This document shows positions 44,081 through 56,064 of a DNA stretch of 64,000 bases, piece by piece (the first letter of the stretch is position 1; each line of letters starts with the position of its first letter). The notes under the pieces are model-generated. The model made no database searches. It was not told where the DNA came from and was given only the letters and a program-made list of their open reading frames with translations. The DNA comes from Diplodia intermedia (lineage: Eukaryota > Ascomycota > Dothideomycetes > Botryosphaeriales > Botryosphaeriaceae). Both the position numbers and the translations under genes were made by a program. The DNA lies in the NCBI GenBank assembly GCA_021495925.1, contig JAKEKT010000010.1, forward strand, positions 248,001 to 312,000. Reading direction: 5' to 3'.

Positions 44081-46077
44081 TCATAGCGAGTAGCGGAACG
44101 CCGGATTCTGCCAAACACAGTTAGTGGGTTGAATATGATAGAGACCAAAACTTGTCGCTCACCTCGAAATCCGTCCTATCCATCATAGGCTCATCCTCCC
44201 CTGTGGTCGAGCCACCCTGCTCGGCGAGCTTCCTATCGCGTTCGGTGTTGCGCTTGATCAGCCAGAAGCGCAGGAAGACGGCTAAGCCGAGCTGGCAGCA
44301 AGAGCAAGCGAGGATCATCTTGATACCGGTCTGGTAGATGGGAGCCTCAGAGGAGAGGAAGGCGTGAGGACCAACGATGTTGCCGATACAATACGCGAGC
44401 TATCTGGTGTCAGTGCGGCCCTATACGAACAGTGTGCGGCAACCAGGTTTCTTACGAAGACGAATGCGGTGGCAGTGACACGCTTTGTGTAGCCACCCAC
44501 GTTCGAGGCCGGCATCTGCAGCGCGATTGTGAGGGAAGCGACGTAGGCTCCGACCTATCAAGAGACCAATCAGCTTATTGCAACGTCTGTGAGACACGAA
44601 CACCCTTGTGCGTACAATGTAGTAGCCGAACAAGCAGCCGACCTTGTTGGATCGAGGCATTTTCCAGAGAATCGAGGCACCGGCGATGGTGGGAAGGACG
44701 TAGATGGCCATAATTATAGTCCTCGAGTTCTTGAAGTAGGAAGCGAAGAAGCCGCCCGAAAGAACGAAGAACAGCTGGAAGAAGCCCTGCGGAATCCCGA
44801 GCGCGGTCGTCTCAAGAGGGTCGTGGACAAGACCTTTGATGATGAGCTTGCCGAACTGTGCAGCACGTCAGTAAGCGCACACATGCCAACAGACTTGTTT
44901 CAATCAACTCACGTTGGCAACACCGCCGTTCATGAGCTCATTGAGTAGGACGAAACAGAACAGAACCCAAACTTGTACGTCCATGAAGGCCTCTTTGATC
45001 TGGTTCGGCTTGATGGTGCGGTTCAACGTACCCTACACATGGTCAGACGCATGTCATGGATGACGCACCGCAGGCAAGAACTCACAGTCTGGTTCCTTCT
45101 ACCGATCCCGAGAAGGGTTGCCTTCTCCTCCAGAGTGAAGCGCTTGGCAGTCATAGGGTTGTCTGGCAAGAGCCACAGCAGAATGCCACCCCAGATCAAG
45201 GTGAGGAAACCGCAGATGAGGAAGATGGCCTTGTATACCGGGAAACCGTCGATTTGTCCGATGCCGTAGGTGAAGATTCCGCCAAGCTACAAAGGGCGGT
45301 TAGCAATGAGCAGGTTCCCCTATTCCCGGGTTGCAATGGCTTACGGCAGATCCCAATCCGTTACAGCAGTAGAAGCAACCAGCCCTGAAGGGTTGCTGGT
45401 CTCTGGAGTACCACATCGAAACAATCAACATGAAGCAAGGGGTAATGGGTGCCTCGAAGCATCCCAAGAAAAACCTGCAGACCGCTATACCGCCGAAGCT
45501 TTCGCACGCAGCAGTGATCATGAGGACGGAAGCCCATGCAATGCTGCAGACAAATTAGCGCGAAGACCATGGTTGCTGCTGTGGCTCGGCTTACACGGTG
45601 ATGGCAACCGCCTTCCCAGTCCGCCAGTGCTGCGCGATATAACTGGCGGGGTATTCCCAAAACAGGTATCCTGGTCGGCGGTCAGCAAGGGCGCACGCTA
45701 CCACAGTTCCATCACTTACCGAAGTAAAACAGACTTGCGGTCCATGAGTACTGATCGCCAGTCATGTTCGTCTCGGTGAGCAGGTCGAAGACAGCGCCAT
45801 ACGAGGTGGTGGACTTGTCGATGTACTGCAGGACGTAGGTTCCCATGAGCAGCGGCAGCAACCACGTATCAACCTTGCGGGTAAGAGCCTTCATCTTCTG
45901 CTTGTCGTTGAGGATGGCCTCGACCTGAGCCCAATCATAGCCGCTCTCACGTAGGAAGATTTCGCCTTGGTCGAGTTCCTGGATGACTTCTCCCTCGAGG
46001 ATGGATTTGCCGGCGATGGACGGTGTCTTGTCCATACTCGGCTTCTCTGCCGCCGTGTTGTTTTCCAGGTCCGTCAT
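44081..46077 (-). CDS. MFS anion:cation symporter, Dal5/allantoate permease type
   Basis: Plasma-membrane uptake transporter of the Dal5 family (allantoate, nicotinate, small carboxylates or peptides; substrate unpredictable). Nine exons on the minus strand, 46077-45720, 45670-45595, 45543-45345, 45286-45086, 45032-44913, 44855-44616, 44554-44456, 44399-44163 and 44107-44081, give 518 aa; all junctions are GT-AG and in frame. Landmarks are LRKVDTWLLPLL-like text (TRKVDTWLLPLLMGTYVLQY), DKSTTSYGAVFDLL in TM1, FFLGCFEAPITPCFMLIVS in TM4, PDNPMTAKRFTLEEK in the central loop, and the typical end DFENPAFRYSL from a 9-codon last exon. Divergent from a secreted carboxylesterase. Confidence 0.94.
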
Positions 46078-46630
46078 TGGTACTGAGTGGTGCACAAAGA
46101 TTGATGGGCCGGAGTATGGTTACACGGCAGCTCAAGACGGGCTACCTATATAATTGCCATGGCAGGGCAGTGACCGCCACGCGATAAGCTGGGGACTGAT
46201 AGCCCAAGCGCGCCGCCCAGACGGCAGCATGCATGGATGGTAATGCGATGTGTATAGAGGGCTGCAGCTGATACCGAATCCTTGGTTCCCGGACATGCTA
46301 CCTTGGCTTGGGATTAGATCGGAACCCACGGACGCTGGCCGAGCGGGGGAGCGCCACGAGGCGCATGGTTCTATCTTCGCCCTGAGACGCTGGCAGCGGA
46401 AATGGCATGATATCCGACGGCGGAACTGCGGCGGTGATCTTGCATGGACGGGCTCGGATGGACGACTGAGTTGCCGACGGCACAACACGTGAGCGCTATC
46501 GGGGTGGATCCGACCCGAGATGATTCAGCTTTTGCGGGGTTAGATTTAGAGGCCGGGCACTACTTAATGGACGCGCCAAGTGGTCGTGGTCGGGTTGAGA
46601 GAGAATTGGATCCGGAGTTTGGCAGTCGTG
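46078..46630. promoter_or_regulatory. Divergent promoter region, permease / carboxylesterase
   Basis: 553 bp between two divergent start codons. No specific operator recognised. Confidence 0.45.
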
Positions 46631-48419
46631 ATGGTGTTCCTGCGTGTATCAGCCGTCGTTCTCGCCGCGGCGGTTATTCTTGCCCTGGCCCAGCTGCAGG
46701 GCCTGCTTGATGTGCAGAAAGTCCTCGAGCCGTACGTTCCCGATCACTCTGTTAGCCTGCGAGATTCTAACGTGAGCCGGCAGCTATCTCCCGGCAAACT
46801 ACCAGAGCCAGCAGGTCGCAGTCGTTCTCCCCCAAGGCACGATTGTTGGCAAGACACTCCACGGCGACTACCCGCAGCCAGTAGAGGCGTTCCGCGGCTT
46901 TCCCTACTCCCTGCCGCCCACCGGGCCCAGAAGATTCAGGCCACTGGAGCCTCTCCCCAATGCCAACACAACGTACCAAGCGTTTGAATATGGGCCCATG
47001 TGCCCCGGCAAGACTTTCCGCGGCCCTCCCAGGCCCTTTGCCGAAGACTGCCTGAGCGTCAACGTTTTCCGTCCGGCTGGAGTCAACAGCTCCGCCAGCC
47101 TGCCCGTTGCTCTCTATGTCCATGGCGGCGCCTTCAACCGCGGCTTTGCCGCCATGCAGGACTTGCCTTCGATGATCGGCTGGTCTGAGAAGCCCTTCAT
47201 CGGCGTGAGCTTCCACTACCGCATCAGCGCCCTCGGGTTCCTGCCGTCTGCCCTGACCGAGAAGGAAGGCCTGCTCAACCTCGGTCTCCGCGACATGTAC
47301 TTCTTCTTCGACTGGTTCCGGGAGAACGTTGGCCAGTTCGGCGGCAATCCTGAAGACGTGACCGTCTTCGGCCTCAGCGCCGGAGCCCACGCCATCGGCC
47401 ACATGATCATGAATACCGACGAGCCCTTCTTCCAGCGCGCCATCATGGAGTCTGGCGGCACCACCGCGCGCGCCGTCCACAAGCCCTCGGAGAGGCTGCA
47501 CGAGGATCAGTTCGAAAAGTACGTCAAGGGCGCCAACTGCGGCGACGTGCCCGAAGAGTCCGTCTTCGACTGCCTGCGCGAGCAGCCCTCCGAGGTCGTC
47601 TTCAAGGCCGCCTTCGACGTCTTCGACGAGTACAATCCATCACTTCGCTGGGCCTTCCAGCCCACCATCGATGGCAACATCATCAAGCGCCGGCCAACCG
47701 AGGCCTGGGAGTCTGGCAAGTGGAACAAGATCCCCATCCTGACCGGCTTCACCACCAACGAAGCCTCCTCTTACGTGCCCCCTACTCTCGACGGCCCCGA
47801 CGAGTTCCCCGACTACTTCAAGGTGCTCCACCCGGAGCTCACCGACACAGACATCGCCGAGCTGGACAAGCTTTACCCAGATCCGTCCAAGGACGAAGCC
47901 TCTCCTTACGTCGAGTCTCGCCCCATTGCGGTGGGCAAGCAGTACAAGCGCGCCGAGGCCGCTTACGCCCACTACGCCTACGTCTGCCCGGTCCACGCAA
48001 CCGCGCTGCATGCTGGCGTCGGCCAGGACGCTCCTGTGTTCATGTACCACTGGGCCGCCAACGCCAGCGTGCAGAACGGCGCCAACCACGGCGATCAGAA
48101 GGCCTACGAGGCGTACGAGACGGCGGCCCGCACCACGCCGTTCCATGAGAAGATGGCGGGCGAGGTGCATGCGTACTGGACCAGCTTCATCACACAGAAC
48201 GGCGACCCCAACGCACTGAAAGGCAGCAGGGCCGCCCATCGTCCAGAGTGGCTGCCGTACAAGAAGGGCACGCAGGAGAAGAAGATGGTGTTTGGTGAGG
48301 GCAACGATGAGCTCGCAGGCGGCACTGGTGTCGGTGCCACCAGCCAGGTGGTCGACGACACTTGGGCCAGGAAGGAGTGTGACTGGTGGTATTCGAAGGG
48401 CAAGAAGCTCCACCAGTAA
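46631..48419 (+). CDS. Secreted type-B carboxylesterase/lipase
   Basis: Alpha/beta-hydrolase of the cholinesterase/carboxylesterase family. Two exons, 46631-46731 and 46784-48419, give 578 aa, a normal type-B length. I chose the ATG at 46631 because it starts a clear signal peptide (MVFLRVSAVVLAAAVILALA) and splices in frame to YLPANYQSQQVAVVLPQG. Signatures are GFPYSLPPTGPRRFRP, EDCLSVNVFRP (type-B signature 2), VHGGAF for the oxyanion hole, and GLSAGAH with the catalytic serine at about Ser232. The acid and His residues probably lie near TTNEASSY and HGDQKAYEAY or beyond, and I cannot place them. Substrate unknown. It probably supplies an ester product to the divergent permease, which is inference only. 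Confidence 0.92.
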
Positions 48420-49026
48420 ATGACCATCTAGCTGCGGTCGAGGAAAACTTATGAAAAGAGACTGGAACGAGACATGACGAGCTGGAATTCAATAGCAAAA
48501 ACATAGACATGGAAAGCCGAGAGGGAAAACAGGGGGGCGATAGTGATCCAAATACAACAAACGGAACGATACAGAAATACATATTCAAGTGGAGATCAAC
48601 GTCTTTTTGGTCGTGAAGGGACGATTCTTACCAATCTCACCAGCGGACAGCAACAACAGTGCCTTGGATTGCACTTTCATTCGGTGAGGCCAAACTTTCA
48701 ACCGAGCGCGAAGCGATCGGCCAGTGGGAAGAGGCAGGAGAAGTAGCTGGGCTATCGCGAGACGGGCGGAAAATTAGCCGCACACTCTTTATCGACGTGT
48801 TGCCGGTTAGCCGTATCCCCGAAGCGACGACTGCATGCCCGATGTCGCAATCCATCGTCTCTCCTTCTCGCCTTTATCAAACACCCTCACCGCCTCACCA
48901 ATGCCGGCGTTTGCTCCAACACAACATGCCCCGCAGCGCACGCCGGGAGGTTACATCAACGACAGTGTTACGGGCCTGAGTGGCAAAAGACTCGGAGGCA
49001 AGAGCTAGGAAGGATCGAGAGAGAAG
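48420..49026. other. Intergenic, no gene seen
   Basis: 3' end of the carboxylesterase and leader of the SBF-like gene. Nothing else recognised. Confidence 0.6.
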
Positions 49027-50298
49027 ATGACGATGATGAAAACGACGACCAGCGGCGAAGGTCCATCAGGAGAGCAACGTCCTTCCGACAGCGACTCGAC
49101 ACACCCACTCCTCGCACGCCTCAAGACGGCAGCCCAGTTCCTGGTCGGCCAATGGATGATCATCGGCATCGGGGTCGTGTGCGTGCTGGCCTACTTCTTC
49201 CCGCACGTCGCCGCGCACGGCGGCACGATCCGGTCCGAGTACAGCATCCTGTACGGGGCCGTGGCCGTCATCTTCCTCATCTCGGGGCTGTCGATCGCGG
49301 GCAAGAAGCTGCTCGTGCACGCGGGCAACTGGCGGCTGCACTGCGTCGTGCAGGGCGTGTCGTTTGCCCTCTGCCCCGTCACCATGTACGCGTTCGTGCA
49401 GGCCATTGATGCCGGCGACACGGCGGGAAAGATCGATCGCACGGTGCTGGTCGGCTTCTTGCTGACGGCGTGCATCCCGACGACGATTGCGTCGAATGTG
49501 GTGATGACGAGGGCGGCGGACGGAGATGAGGCGGCGGCGCTGGTCGAGGTGCTGTTGGGGAATGTGTTTGGGCCCGTCATATCGCCTGCATTCACCGTGG
49601 CGCTGCTGCCGAAGGGCGCGAGCTTTGACATGTGGAAGGACGTGAGCGGCGATCTGAACGACATGTACAAGAACGTGTTCAAGTTGCTCGGGCTGAGTGT
49701 CTATCTGCCGCTGGCGATAGGGCAACTGATAAGATGGATGTGGCCCGAGGCCATCATGCGCGCGATGCAGCGGTGGCGGTTGAACAAAGTCGGGACGTTT
49801 TGTCTGTTGCTGTTGATATGGTGAGTGCGCTGGCTGGGGCTTGCAGAGGACCCGTTGCTGATGGGATGCTGCAGGTCGTCGTTTTCCTCCTGCTTCGCAA
49901 CTTCAGCCCTGCAGACCCTCTCGACCGAAACCGTTGTCCTGATCGTGTTCTTCAACATCGGCATCTACCTCTTTTGGACCATCATCTGTTTTGGCTGTGC
50001 GCGCATCCCCGAGGCTTGGGCGCACCGCACAAAAGGCATCGTGCGGCGCTTCGACAAGCCCGAGACGATTGCCATTTGCTTCTGTGGCCCGGCGAAGACA
50101 GCGGGCCTGGGCATCCCGTTGGTTTATGCCATGTGGACCGAGTTCCCGACCGAGACCAAGGCCAAGCTGTCCATTCCGGTCATCTTGTATACTACCGAGC
50201 AGGTGTTCTGTGCGCATTTCCTGGTCCATGCATTCAGGCGGTGGGCTCGACGAGAGAAGATCCGAGAGGCGAGCGGGCCAGAAATGTCGGCGAGATAG
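49027..50298 (+). CDS. RCH1: SBF-like membrane protein, Rch1/SLC10A7 type
   Basis: Polytopic membrane protein of the bile-acid:sodium symporter-like family; the fungal member Rch1 lowers cytosolic Ca2+ uptake. Two exons, 49027-49820 and 49875-50298, give 405 aa with about ten hydrophobic segments (WMIIGIGVVCVLAYFFPHVA, ILYGAVAVIFLISGLSI, VLVGFLLTACIPTTIASNVV). The SBF-like crossover motif CIPTTIASNVVMTRAADGDE and EVLLGNVFGPVISPA are visible, as is the second-half motif CFCGPAKTAGLGIPLVYAM. The splice (TATG|GTGAGT to GCAG|G) restores LLIWSSFSSCF. I chose the first ATG of the frame; a shorter start at the third codon is possible. Confidence 0.88.
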
Positions 50299-50663
50299 TG
50301 TCTTGGGATGTAGGGGTGACAAAAGCGGCAACCACTTGTTCGCGTCGTTACTTCCTCTTTGGGAAACGCGAGGGCGGGCAATGATACATCGCTTAGACTA
50401 GTGAATGCGGGCCCGCTCTGGCGTGCAAGTGAGCTGTCTGTGGCTTGCTGGCTGTCATGGGTAAAATGATGCTCGCATAATAACAATCGAAGCTCGCGAC
50501 GTTGCTTCCGCAAGAAGGTGGCGGCGATGGGCGGGCCTGGAAATCTCTCGGTTCTCGGCATGTGACGGCATCCCCGTCATATATACACAATGACCGCCGC
50601 TCGCCATGCACTGTCCGCATCCCCGCCAGCCCTCCGCGTCCAACTCCCTGCGCCATCACCAAG
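50299..50663. promoter_or_regulatory. Upstream region of DPL1
   Basis: 365 bp. A TATA-like CATATATA lies at 50578-50585, about 80 bp before the chosen start codon. No other motif claimed. Confidence 0.4.
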
Positions 50664-52547
50664 ATGCCGGGCTCGTCCAGGCTCCCCGTTAGCCTGCGCG
50701 AATCCTTCCAGGCCCAGCGGCGCGCCACCCCGCGCAGCCAGCTGCTGGCCCTGAATCTCGACATGTCCGTGAGAGCTCGCTGCTGAAGCTTGAGAATGCG
50801 TGCTGACCCCGCCGTGTTGCACAACAGCATCCGCAACATTGTCTTCCTTCTCTTCCTCCTCCGCTGGACCCGCAAGGCCCTCTACCAGCTCAAGGGCAGG
50901 GGCATCATCGGCTCCACCGTCGACTTCTACATCGCAACCCGCCGCATCTTGTACGGTTACTTCCTGCGCCTGCCCGGCGTGCGTACCAAGGTCAAAAGCC
51001 AGGTCTCCGAGGCCATCACCAAGCTCGAGGCGAAGCTGGTGCCCACCGGTCCCGGCGTCGATCGCCATGTGCGCCTGCCGCAGGAGGGTTGGGGCGAGGA
51101 CCGCGTGCGGGAGGAGCTCACCAAGCTCAGCGACATGGCGCATACCCGGTGGGAGGATGGTCGCGTCTCCGGTGCCGTCTACCATGGCGGCGACGAGCTG
51201 GTGAAGTTGCAAACCGAAGCCTTTGGGAAGTTTACCGTCTCAAATCCGATCCATCCGGATGTGTTCCCGGCTGTGAGGAAGATGGAGGCCGAGGTTGTGG
51301 CAATGGTGGGTGATCATTTGAGGGCTGGTTGCCTTTTTAATGAGTGGTTATTGACACTTTCTGCAGGTTCTCTCGCTGTTCAATGCCCCTGAGGACGCCG
51401 CTGGCTGCTCGACGAGTGGGGGCACCGAGTCTATCTTGATGGCATGCTTGAGTGCGCGGAACAAGGCCTATGCAGAGCGTGGAGTTACGGAACCGGAGAT
51501 GTACGCCTGTTCATTCGCCGACCCGCCGCTACTAGAAACTGACAGAGTAACAGGATCCTCCCCGAAACTGCCCACACTGCTTTCCGCAAAGCTGGTGAAT
51601 ACTTCAAGATCAAGGTCCACCTCGTTGCTTGCAAAGCGCCCGCGTACAAGGTCGACCTCCGCGCCGTCTCCCGCCTTGTCAACCCCAACACCGTTCTCCT
51701 CGTCGGCTCTGCGCCTAACTTCCCCCATGGTATCATTGACGACATCACCGGGCTCTCTCGCATTGCTCAACGCAAGAGCATTCCGCTGCACGTGGACTGC
51801 TGCCTCGGTTCGTTTCTGGTCCCCTACCTTGAGAAGGCCGGATTCGAGACCGAGGCCTTCGACTTCCGTCTCAAGGGCGTGACCAGTATCTCCTGTGATA
51901 CGCACAAGTACGGCTTCGCTCCCAAGGGCAACAGCACCGTTCTCTACCGCACCGATGCCCTCCGCAGCTACCAGTATTTCATCTCGCCCGACTGGTCCGG
52001 CGGCGTCTACGCTTCGCCTAGCATCGCAGGCTCCCGCCCCGGCGCTCTCATCGCCGGCTGCTGGGCCAGCCTGATGGCGCAGGGCGAGTCTGGCTACGTC
52101 AGCGCCTGCCACAAGATCGTCGGCGCCGCGAAGCGCATCGAGGGTGAGCTGCGCGGCAACCCGGCCCTGGCGGCTGACCTCAAGGTCATCGGCAAGCCGC
52201 TCGTCTCGGTCGTCGCATTCACAAGCAACATCCTCGACATCTACGACATCGCCGATGGCATGTCGGCCCGCGGCTGGCACCTCAACGCCCTGCAGAACCC
52301 GCCCGCCATCCACGTTGCCGTCACCTTGCCCATCGTCGCCGCCGCCGACCAGCTCATCGCCGACCTCGTCGACGTGGTCGAGGGCGTGCGCGAGGCGGAG
52401 CGCAAGCGGTTGGCCGAGGGTAAGGGCGCCAAAGGCGCCGTCAAGGGTGACGCTGCCGCGCTGTACGGCGTGGCTGGCAGTTTGCCGAACAAGAGCGTCG
52501 TGGTCGACTTGGCCAAGGGCTTCTTGGACACCCTGTACAAGGCATAA
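50664..52547 (+). CDS. DPL1: Sphingosine-1-phosphate lyase (Dpl1)
   Basis: ER PLP enzyme that cleaves long-chain base phosphates to a fatty aldehyde and phosphoethanolamine, ending sphingolipid catabolism. Preferred exons are 50664-50764, 50828-51305, 51367-51500 and 51554-52547, giving 568 aa, the usual fungal length. A membrane anchor (IRNIVFLLFLLRW) is followed by GAVYHGGDELVKLQTEAF, NPIHPDVFPAVRKMEAEVV and TSGGTESILMACL. The PLP lysine is in CDTHKYGFAPKG (about Lys356), then SGGVYASPSIAGSRPG. The first donor is GTCCGT. An unspliced alternative starts at 50796 (MRADPAVLHNS), giving 545 aa. The core is unambiguous; the N-terminus is not. Confidence 0.93.
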
Positions 52548-53112
52548 GATATATATTAATAACGAAAATAACGAGGGGATAAGGGAGGGTCGTGAAGGGA
52601 GTCTTGGAAATTCGGTGTAGTCCTGGTGTCAGATGGAAGTAGAAAAATGAAATGGCATTCCTTGTTAGACACCAGTTCTTTACTGTGCGAAGAGATATGA
52701 CAGGGCAGAGCAAGTGCGCAGATCTCAACATCTAGTAAATATATAAGCATTTGCCGACGTTGTATTCCTCGCAGAAATATCAGAAAATAAACGGGTATTA
52801 TTATGCCCCCTTTCTTTTGCTTCAAAAAGCTGCCGGAGAAAATGCAGGACAAGACCCAAAGCGCCTTCGCAGAGGAACAGATAGGAGAAAGCACAGCCGC
52901 GAACCCTCATCTACCATGACGACGTGAAGTGAAAGATGATGTAGCCGGAAAAGGAAGAAAGGAAGGAAAGAAACTAACGCCTCCGCTTAATCAAAGGGGC
53001 AACGGTGACATCGCCCAGCAACCCCCTATCCCTCACGATCTACAAACGTGCATCATCCGGTCTATATCCTACAGCCCTGGCTTTCCGCCTAGATTTTCTT
53101 TTCGCTTTCTTT
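52548..53112. other. Intergenic, no gene seen
   Basis: Convergent 3' ends of DPL1 and SEC6. Nothing recognised. Confidence 0.6.
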
Positions 53113-55410
53113 CTACTTGACCTTGCTCATGATGGTCTCGACGCCACGCTCGACCTCGACCTGGCCGGCGCGGGCCTTGACCTCGCGGATCATGCTGCGG
53201 TCGGAGTCGTCGCGGGCGCGCAGGACGGCCTCGACCCAGCCGACGTTGACGTCCCAGTACTCCATCTTGAACTGGGCAAAGACCTCGGGCACGGCGTGCT
53301 TGTCGGCGTCCAGCAGCTGGACGAACCTCTCGACGACGCGCCACTTCTGGCGGATGTCGGGCCCGACGGTGTCGAACTGGCCGAAGAAGTCGAAGACGGC
53401 GACGACGTCGTCGCGGATCTTGTCGACGTAGGGGTCCGCGCGGCGGAACTTGGCGCCCTTGTTGCGCACGGCGGCGAGGTAGCGCACCAGCAGCTCGTCG
53501 GCGAGCTCCTCGACGAGCACGTCGCGCAGCGACGGGTGCAGGACGGCGTCGTAGTCGTTGAGGTAGTCCTGGAACGTCGACACTATCTGGCCCACGCGCT
53601 TCTGGCCGTACCACGTCGGCGTGAAGAATTCGGGCAGGATGGTGCGGAAGTCGACGTCGAAGATGAGGCGCACAAAGACGCCGAGGCAGTGCGTGCCCAG
53701 GTCGACGTAGCCGTCGCGCAGCAGGTCGATCTGTTGCGCCGCTGCTGCCGAGTACTGCGGCGACGCGAGCGGCAGCGCATCGCGACTGAAGCGCGACAAG
53801 TACGAGCCGCCGGTCTGCGCCTCGTCCTCGCCGTCGTCGATGCAGGCGATCTGGTCGTTGGCGATGGCGACGAGCCAGTCCTGCAGCGGCTGCAGCCCGT
53901 CCACGTCGCCCACGCCTTGCACGTACTTGTCGAGCTCGATGTCGACCAGCTCTTCCCAGAGGCGCTGCCGCGAGGAGAGGGCCTTGAACATGGCGTCGAT
54001 GACACCCTCGGCCACGTCGTGGCGGTTGCTATTACCGGCAACGGCTAGCTGCTCGCGCAACATCGACCACATGTCACCCAGCGTCTTGGTGCGGAAGCAG
54101 CCGTTGATGTCTGTGTCGAGCGAGTTCTCCGACCGAGTAAGGAACTCCGACCTGTCCGTCTGCGACATGCGCGACATCCATTCTTCGACGGCCTTGATGA
54201 TGAGCTGGCGGTACTCGCGCACCAGCTCCGCGCCACGATTGTCGAGCAAGTGCGGCGCAATGTCTTCCTCCGGCACGCCCAGCTTGTTCATCTTTTTGTA
54301 ATACTTCTCCTCCCATTGCACGATGGCCAACATCTCAATGGGCTTGAGGTCCGGGTCGTCGATGTGCCCAACAAGCCAATCGTGCATCAACTTGTGGTAG
54401 ATGTTGACATATGTCTTGAACACCCTCCACTTGCGCGGCATCAGGGTCACCATGCCGAGCTTTACGGTGTTCAAGTCGTTGAAGTACCATCTAACGCTCT
54501 TCTCCAGCCTGTCCGGGTCCTCCATGAATGCTTCATTCGACTCCTCAATCTTAGCCCCTGCTGCCAGCTCGATTGCCTTGAGGAACTTTTCTTTATATCC
54601 GCGCAGTTCTTTCGGTCCAGTGGCAATGGACTTGAACCGTGATGCCAGCTCTTTGTATTCTCTCTGCGCGTCTTGCAGTGCTTGGACCTTCTTGTCGACT
54701 TTCTCTTCCTCCTCGATGATCAACGCCAGCCGTACCACCATGCCGTTGTTCCCACTTTGCACCAGAGGAATCAAGTTCATGCAAGCGAGGCCGACATGCT
54801 CATCGAACAGCTCGATAACGCGGTCGAGGCGGTCGAAGTAGTCCTGCAACGTTGCCCCCGAGTCAAGCTGTAAATTATTCACCAGCTCCAAGCTCAGCGT
54901 CTCATCCTCCGAGTTCTTGATCTGGTCCATGGCCGCGTCCCTGATGTTCCTCAGCTTGCTAAGACCGTAATGGACCTGCAGAAGGTTCGGTTGGTTCTCC
55001 GGATCCTGCTCGTCCTCGTCCAGCAGCATCTCGAGCTCGCCCAGCTGCTGCTCGAAGCCGTCGATGTCCTGCTTCATTTTTTGCACCGCCTCGAAGTTGC
55101 GGTGGGTTTGCGCGACAAGATTGATGTGGGGGAAGTCGCGAATCATCTGCTGGGCCTCGGCGCACAGCTTGTCGATGGTCATCATCTCATCCTTGATGGC
55201 GTTGACGGTGCGCTGGCCCTCGCTGATGCTGCTCATGCCCGCCTGCGTGATCTTTAGCTGCTCCTCCAGCCCGTGCCGCAGCTGCGCATCCACCGCCGCC
55301 TTCTTGCGCGTAAACTCGCCCTTCAGGCTGCCAATCTTGTCCAGGTCCTCCGGGTGCCGCAACAGCTCGGCCAGCTTCGCCAGGCTGGCCCCGTCCGCCG
55401 CGTCGTTCAT
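53113..55410 (-). CDS. SEC6: Exocyst complex component Sec6
   Basis: Subunit of the exocyst, which tethers secretory vesicles at the hyphal tip plasma membrane. Single exon, 765 aa, close to yeast Sec6 (805 aa). The N-terminal part is coiled coil (LAKLAELLRHPEDLDKIGSL, IKDEMMTIDKLCAEAQQMI). The Sec6 core shows FPHINLVAQTHRNFEAVQKM, VRWYFNDLNTVKLGMVTLMP, ETYVNIYHKLMHDWL-like text (KTYVNIYHKLMHDWLVGHI) and KWRVVERFVQLLDAD near the C-terminus. Intronless, which is unusual here for so long a gene but not exceptional. Divergent from the mitochondrial uL30 gene, 654 bp between starts. Confidence 0.95.
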   Translation of the reverse strand: MNDAADGASLAKLAELLRHPEDLDKIGSLKGEFTRKKAAVDAQLRHGLEEQLKITQAGMSSISEGQRTVNAIKDEMMTIDKLCAEAQQMIRDFPHINLVAQTHRNFEAVQKMKQDIDGFEQQLGELEMLLDEDEQDPENQPNLLQVHYGLSKLRNIRDAAMDQIKNSEDETLSLELVNNLQLDSGATLQDYFDRLDRVIELFDEHVGLACMNLIPLVQSGNNGMVVRLALIIEEEEKVDKKVQALQDAQREYKELASRFKSIATGPKELRGYKEKFLKAIELAAGAKIEESNEAFMEDPDRLEKSVRWYFNDLNTVKLGMVTLMPRKWRVFKTYVNIYHKLMHDWLVGHIDDPDLKPIEMLAIVQWEEKYYKKMNKLGVPEEDIAPHLLDNRGAELVREYRQLIIKAVEEWMSRMSQTDRSEFLTRSENSLDTDINGCFRTKTLGDMWSMLREQLAVAGNSNRHDVAEGVIDAMFKALSSRQRLWEELVDIELDKYVQGVGDVDGLQPLQDWLVAIANDQIACIDDGEDEAQTGGSYLSRFSRDALPLASPQYSAAAAQQIDLLRDGYVDLGTHCLGVFVRLIFDVDFRTILPEFFTPTWYGQKRVGQIVSTFQDYLNDYDAVLHPSLRDVLVEELADELLVRYLAAVRNKGAKFRRADPYVDKIRDDVVAVFDFFGQFDTVGPDIRQKWRVVERFVQLLDADKHAVPEVFAQFKMEYWDVNVGWVEAVLRARDDSDRSMIREVKARAGQVEVERGVETIMSKVK

Positions 55411-56064
55411 TGTTGCGCCGAAGTTTGGGGGTGGGGTGGGATCCCCGTCTCTTCAGTCTCTCGTCTTCTTCTCCTCCCCCCGCTTTTACTCTTGCAATGG
55501 TCGTCGGGTTATCAGCCGGGGACGGCAGCGCATTTGGGCCGCAAGCGGGCGTAGGCAGAAACGGGAATGACGTGCAGTCGCGGGATTACGGAAGGCAAAA
55601 AGAGCGAGCGTCGAGGTCGGGCGTCGGGGGAGGGGCGCGGAGAGTTCGTTGTTTGTTCCCTCTTTGCGTTACTCGAGGATTGGGCTTCGGCGTGTCTTGG
55701 AGCTGACCATGGTTCACGTTGTCCTTCTCCCCCGCGCCTCCGTATGCGGCGGAACTGGTGCCCAGTGCCCTGAGACCACGCTGATCGTCGGGCTTGGCGC
55801 GCGCGCGGCCCGCTAGCTGGGCCAGAAAGATTTCCCGCGCAGCCATCAACCGTACCTACCACCATCCGCATCGACCCGCGTCCACCCCCCTCCACGGCCC
55901 AACGCGCTGTCTCTGTGAAGGAGCAGCTGCCGTGAGCTTCGATTGCACCACTCGACACGCCAATCGCTCGCGACTCGACTAGCCAAGCTCCTACTGCACG
56001 CACGCCCCACACCGCAACCAGCAGACCTCCGTTGAACACCCGACGCTCAAAACCCGAAAAGAAA
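55411..56064. promoter_or_regulatory. Divergent promoter region, SEC6 / mitochondrial uL30
   Basis: 654 bp between divergent start codons. GC-rich; no operator recognised. Confidence 0.4.

Noticed and set aside
38153..48419. Secondary-metabolite gene cluster spanning the oxidoreductase, permease and esterase
   Set aside because: No backbone enzyme (PKS, NRPS, terpene synthase) and no pathway transcription factor in the interval, and calcipressin lies inside it.
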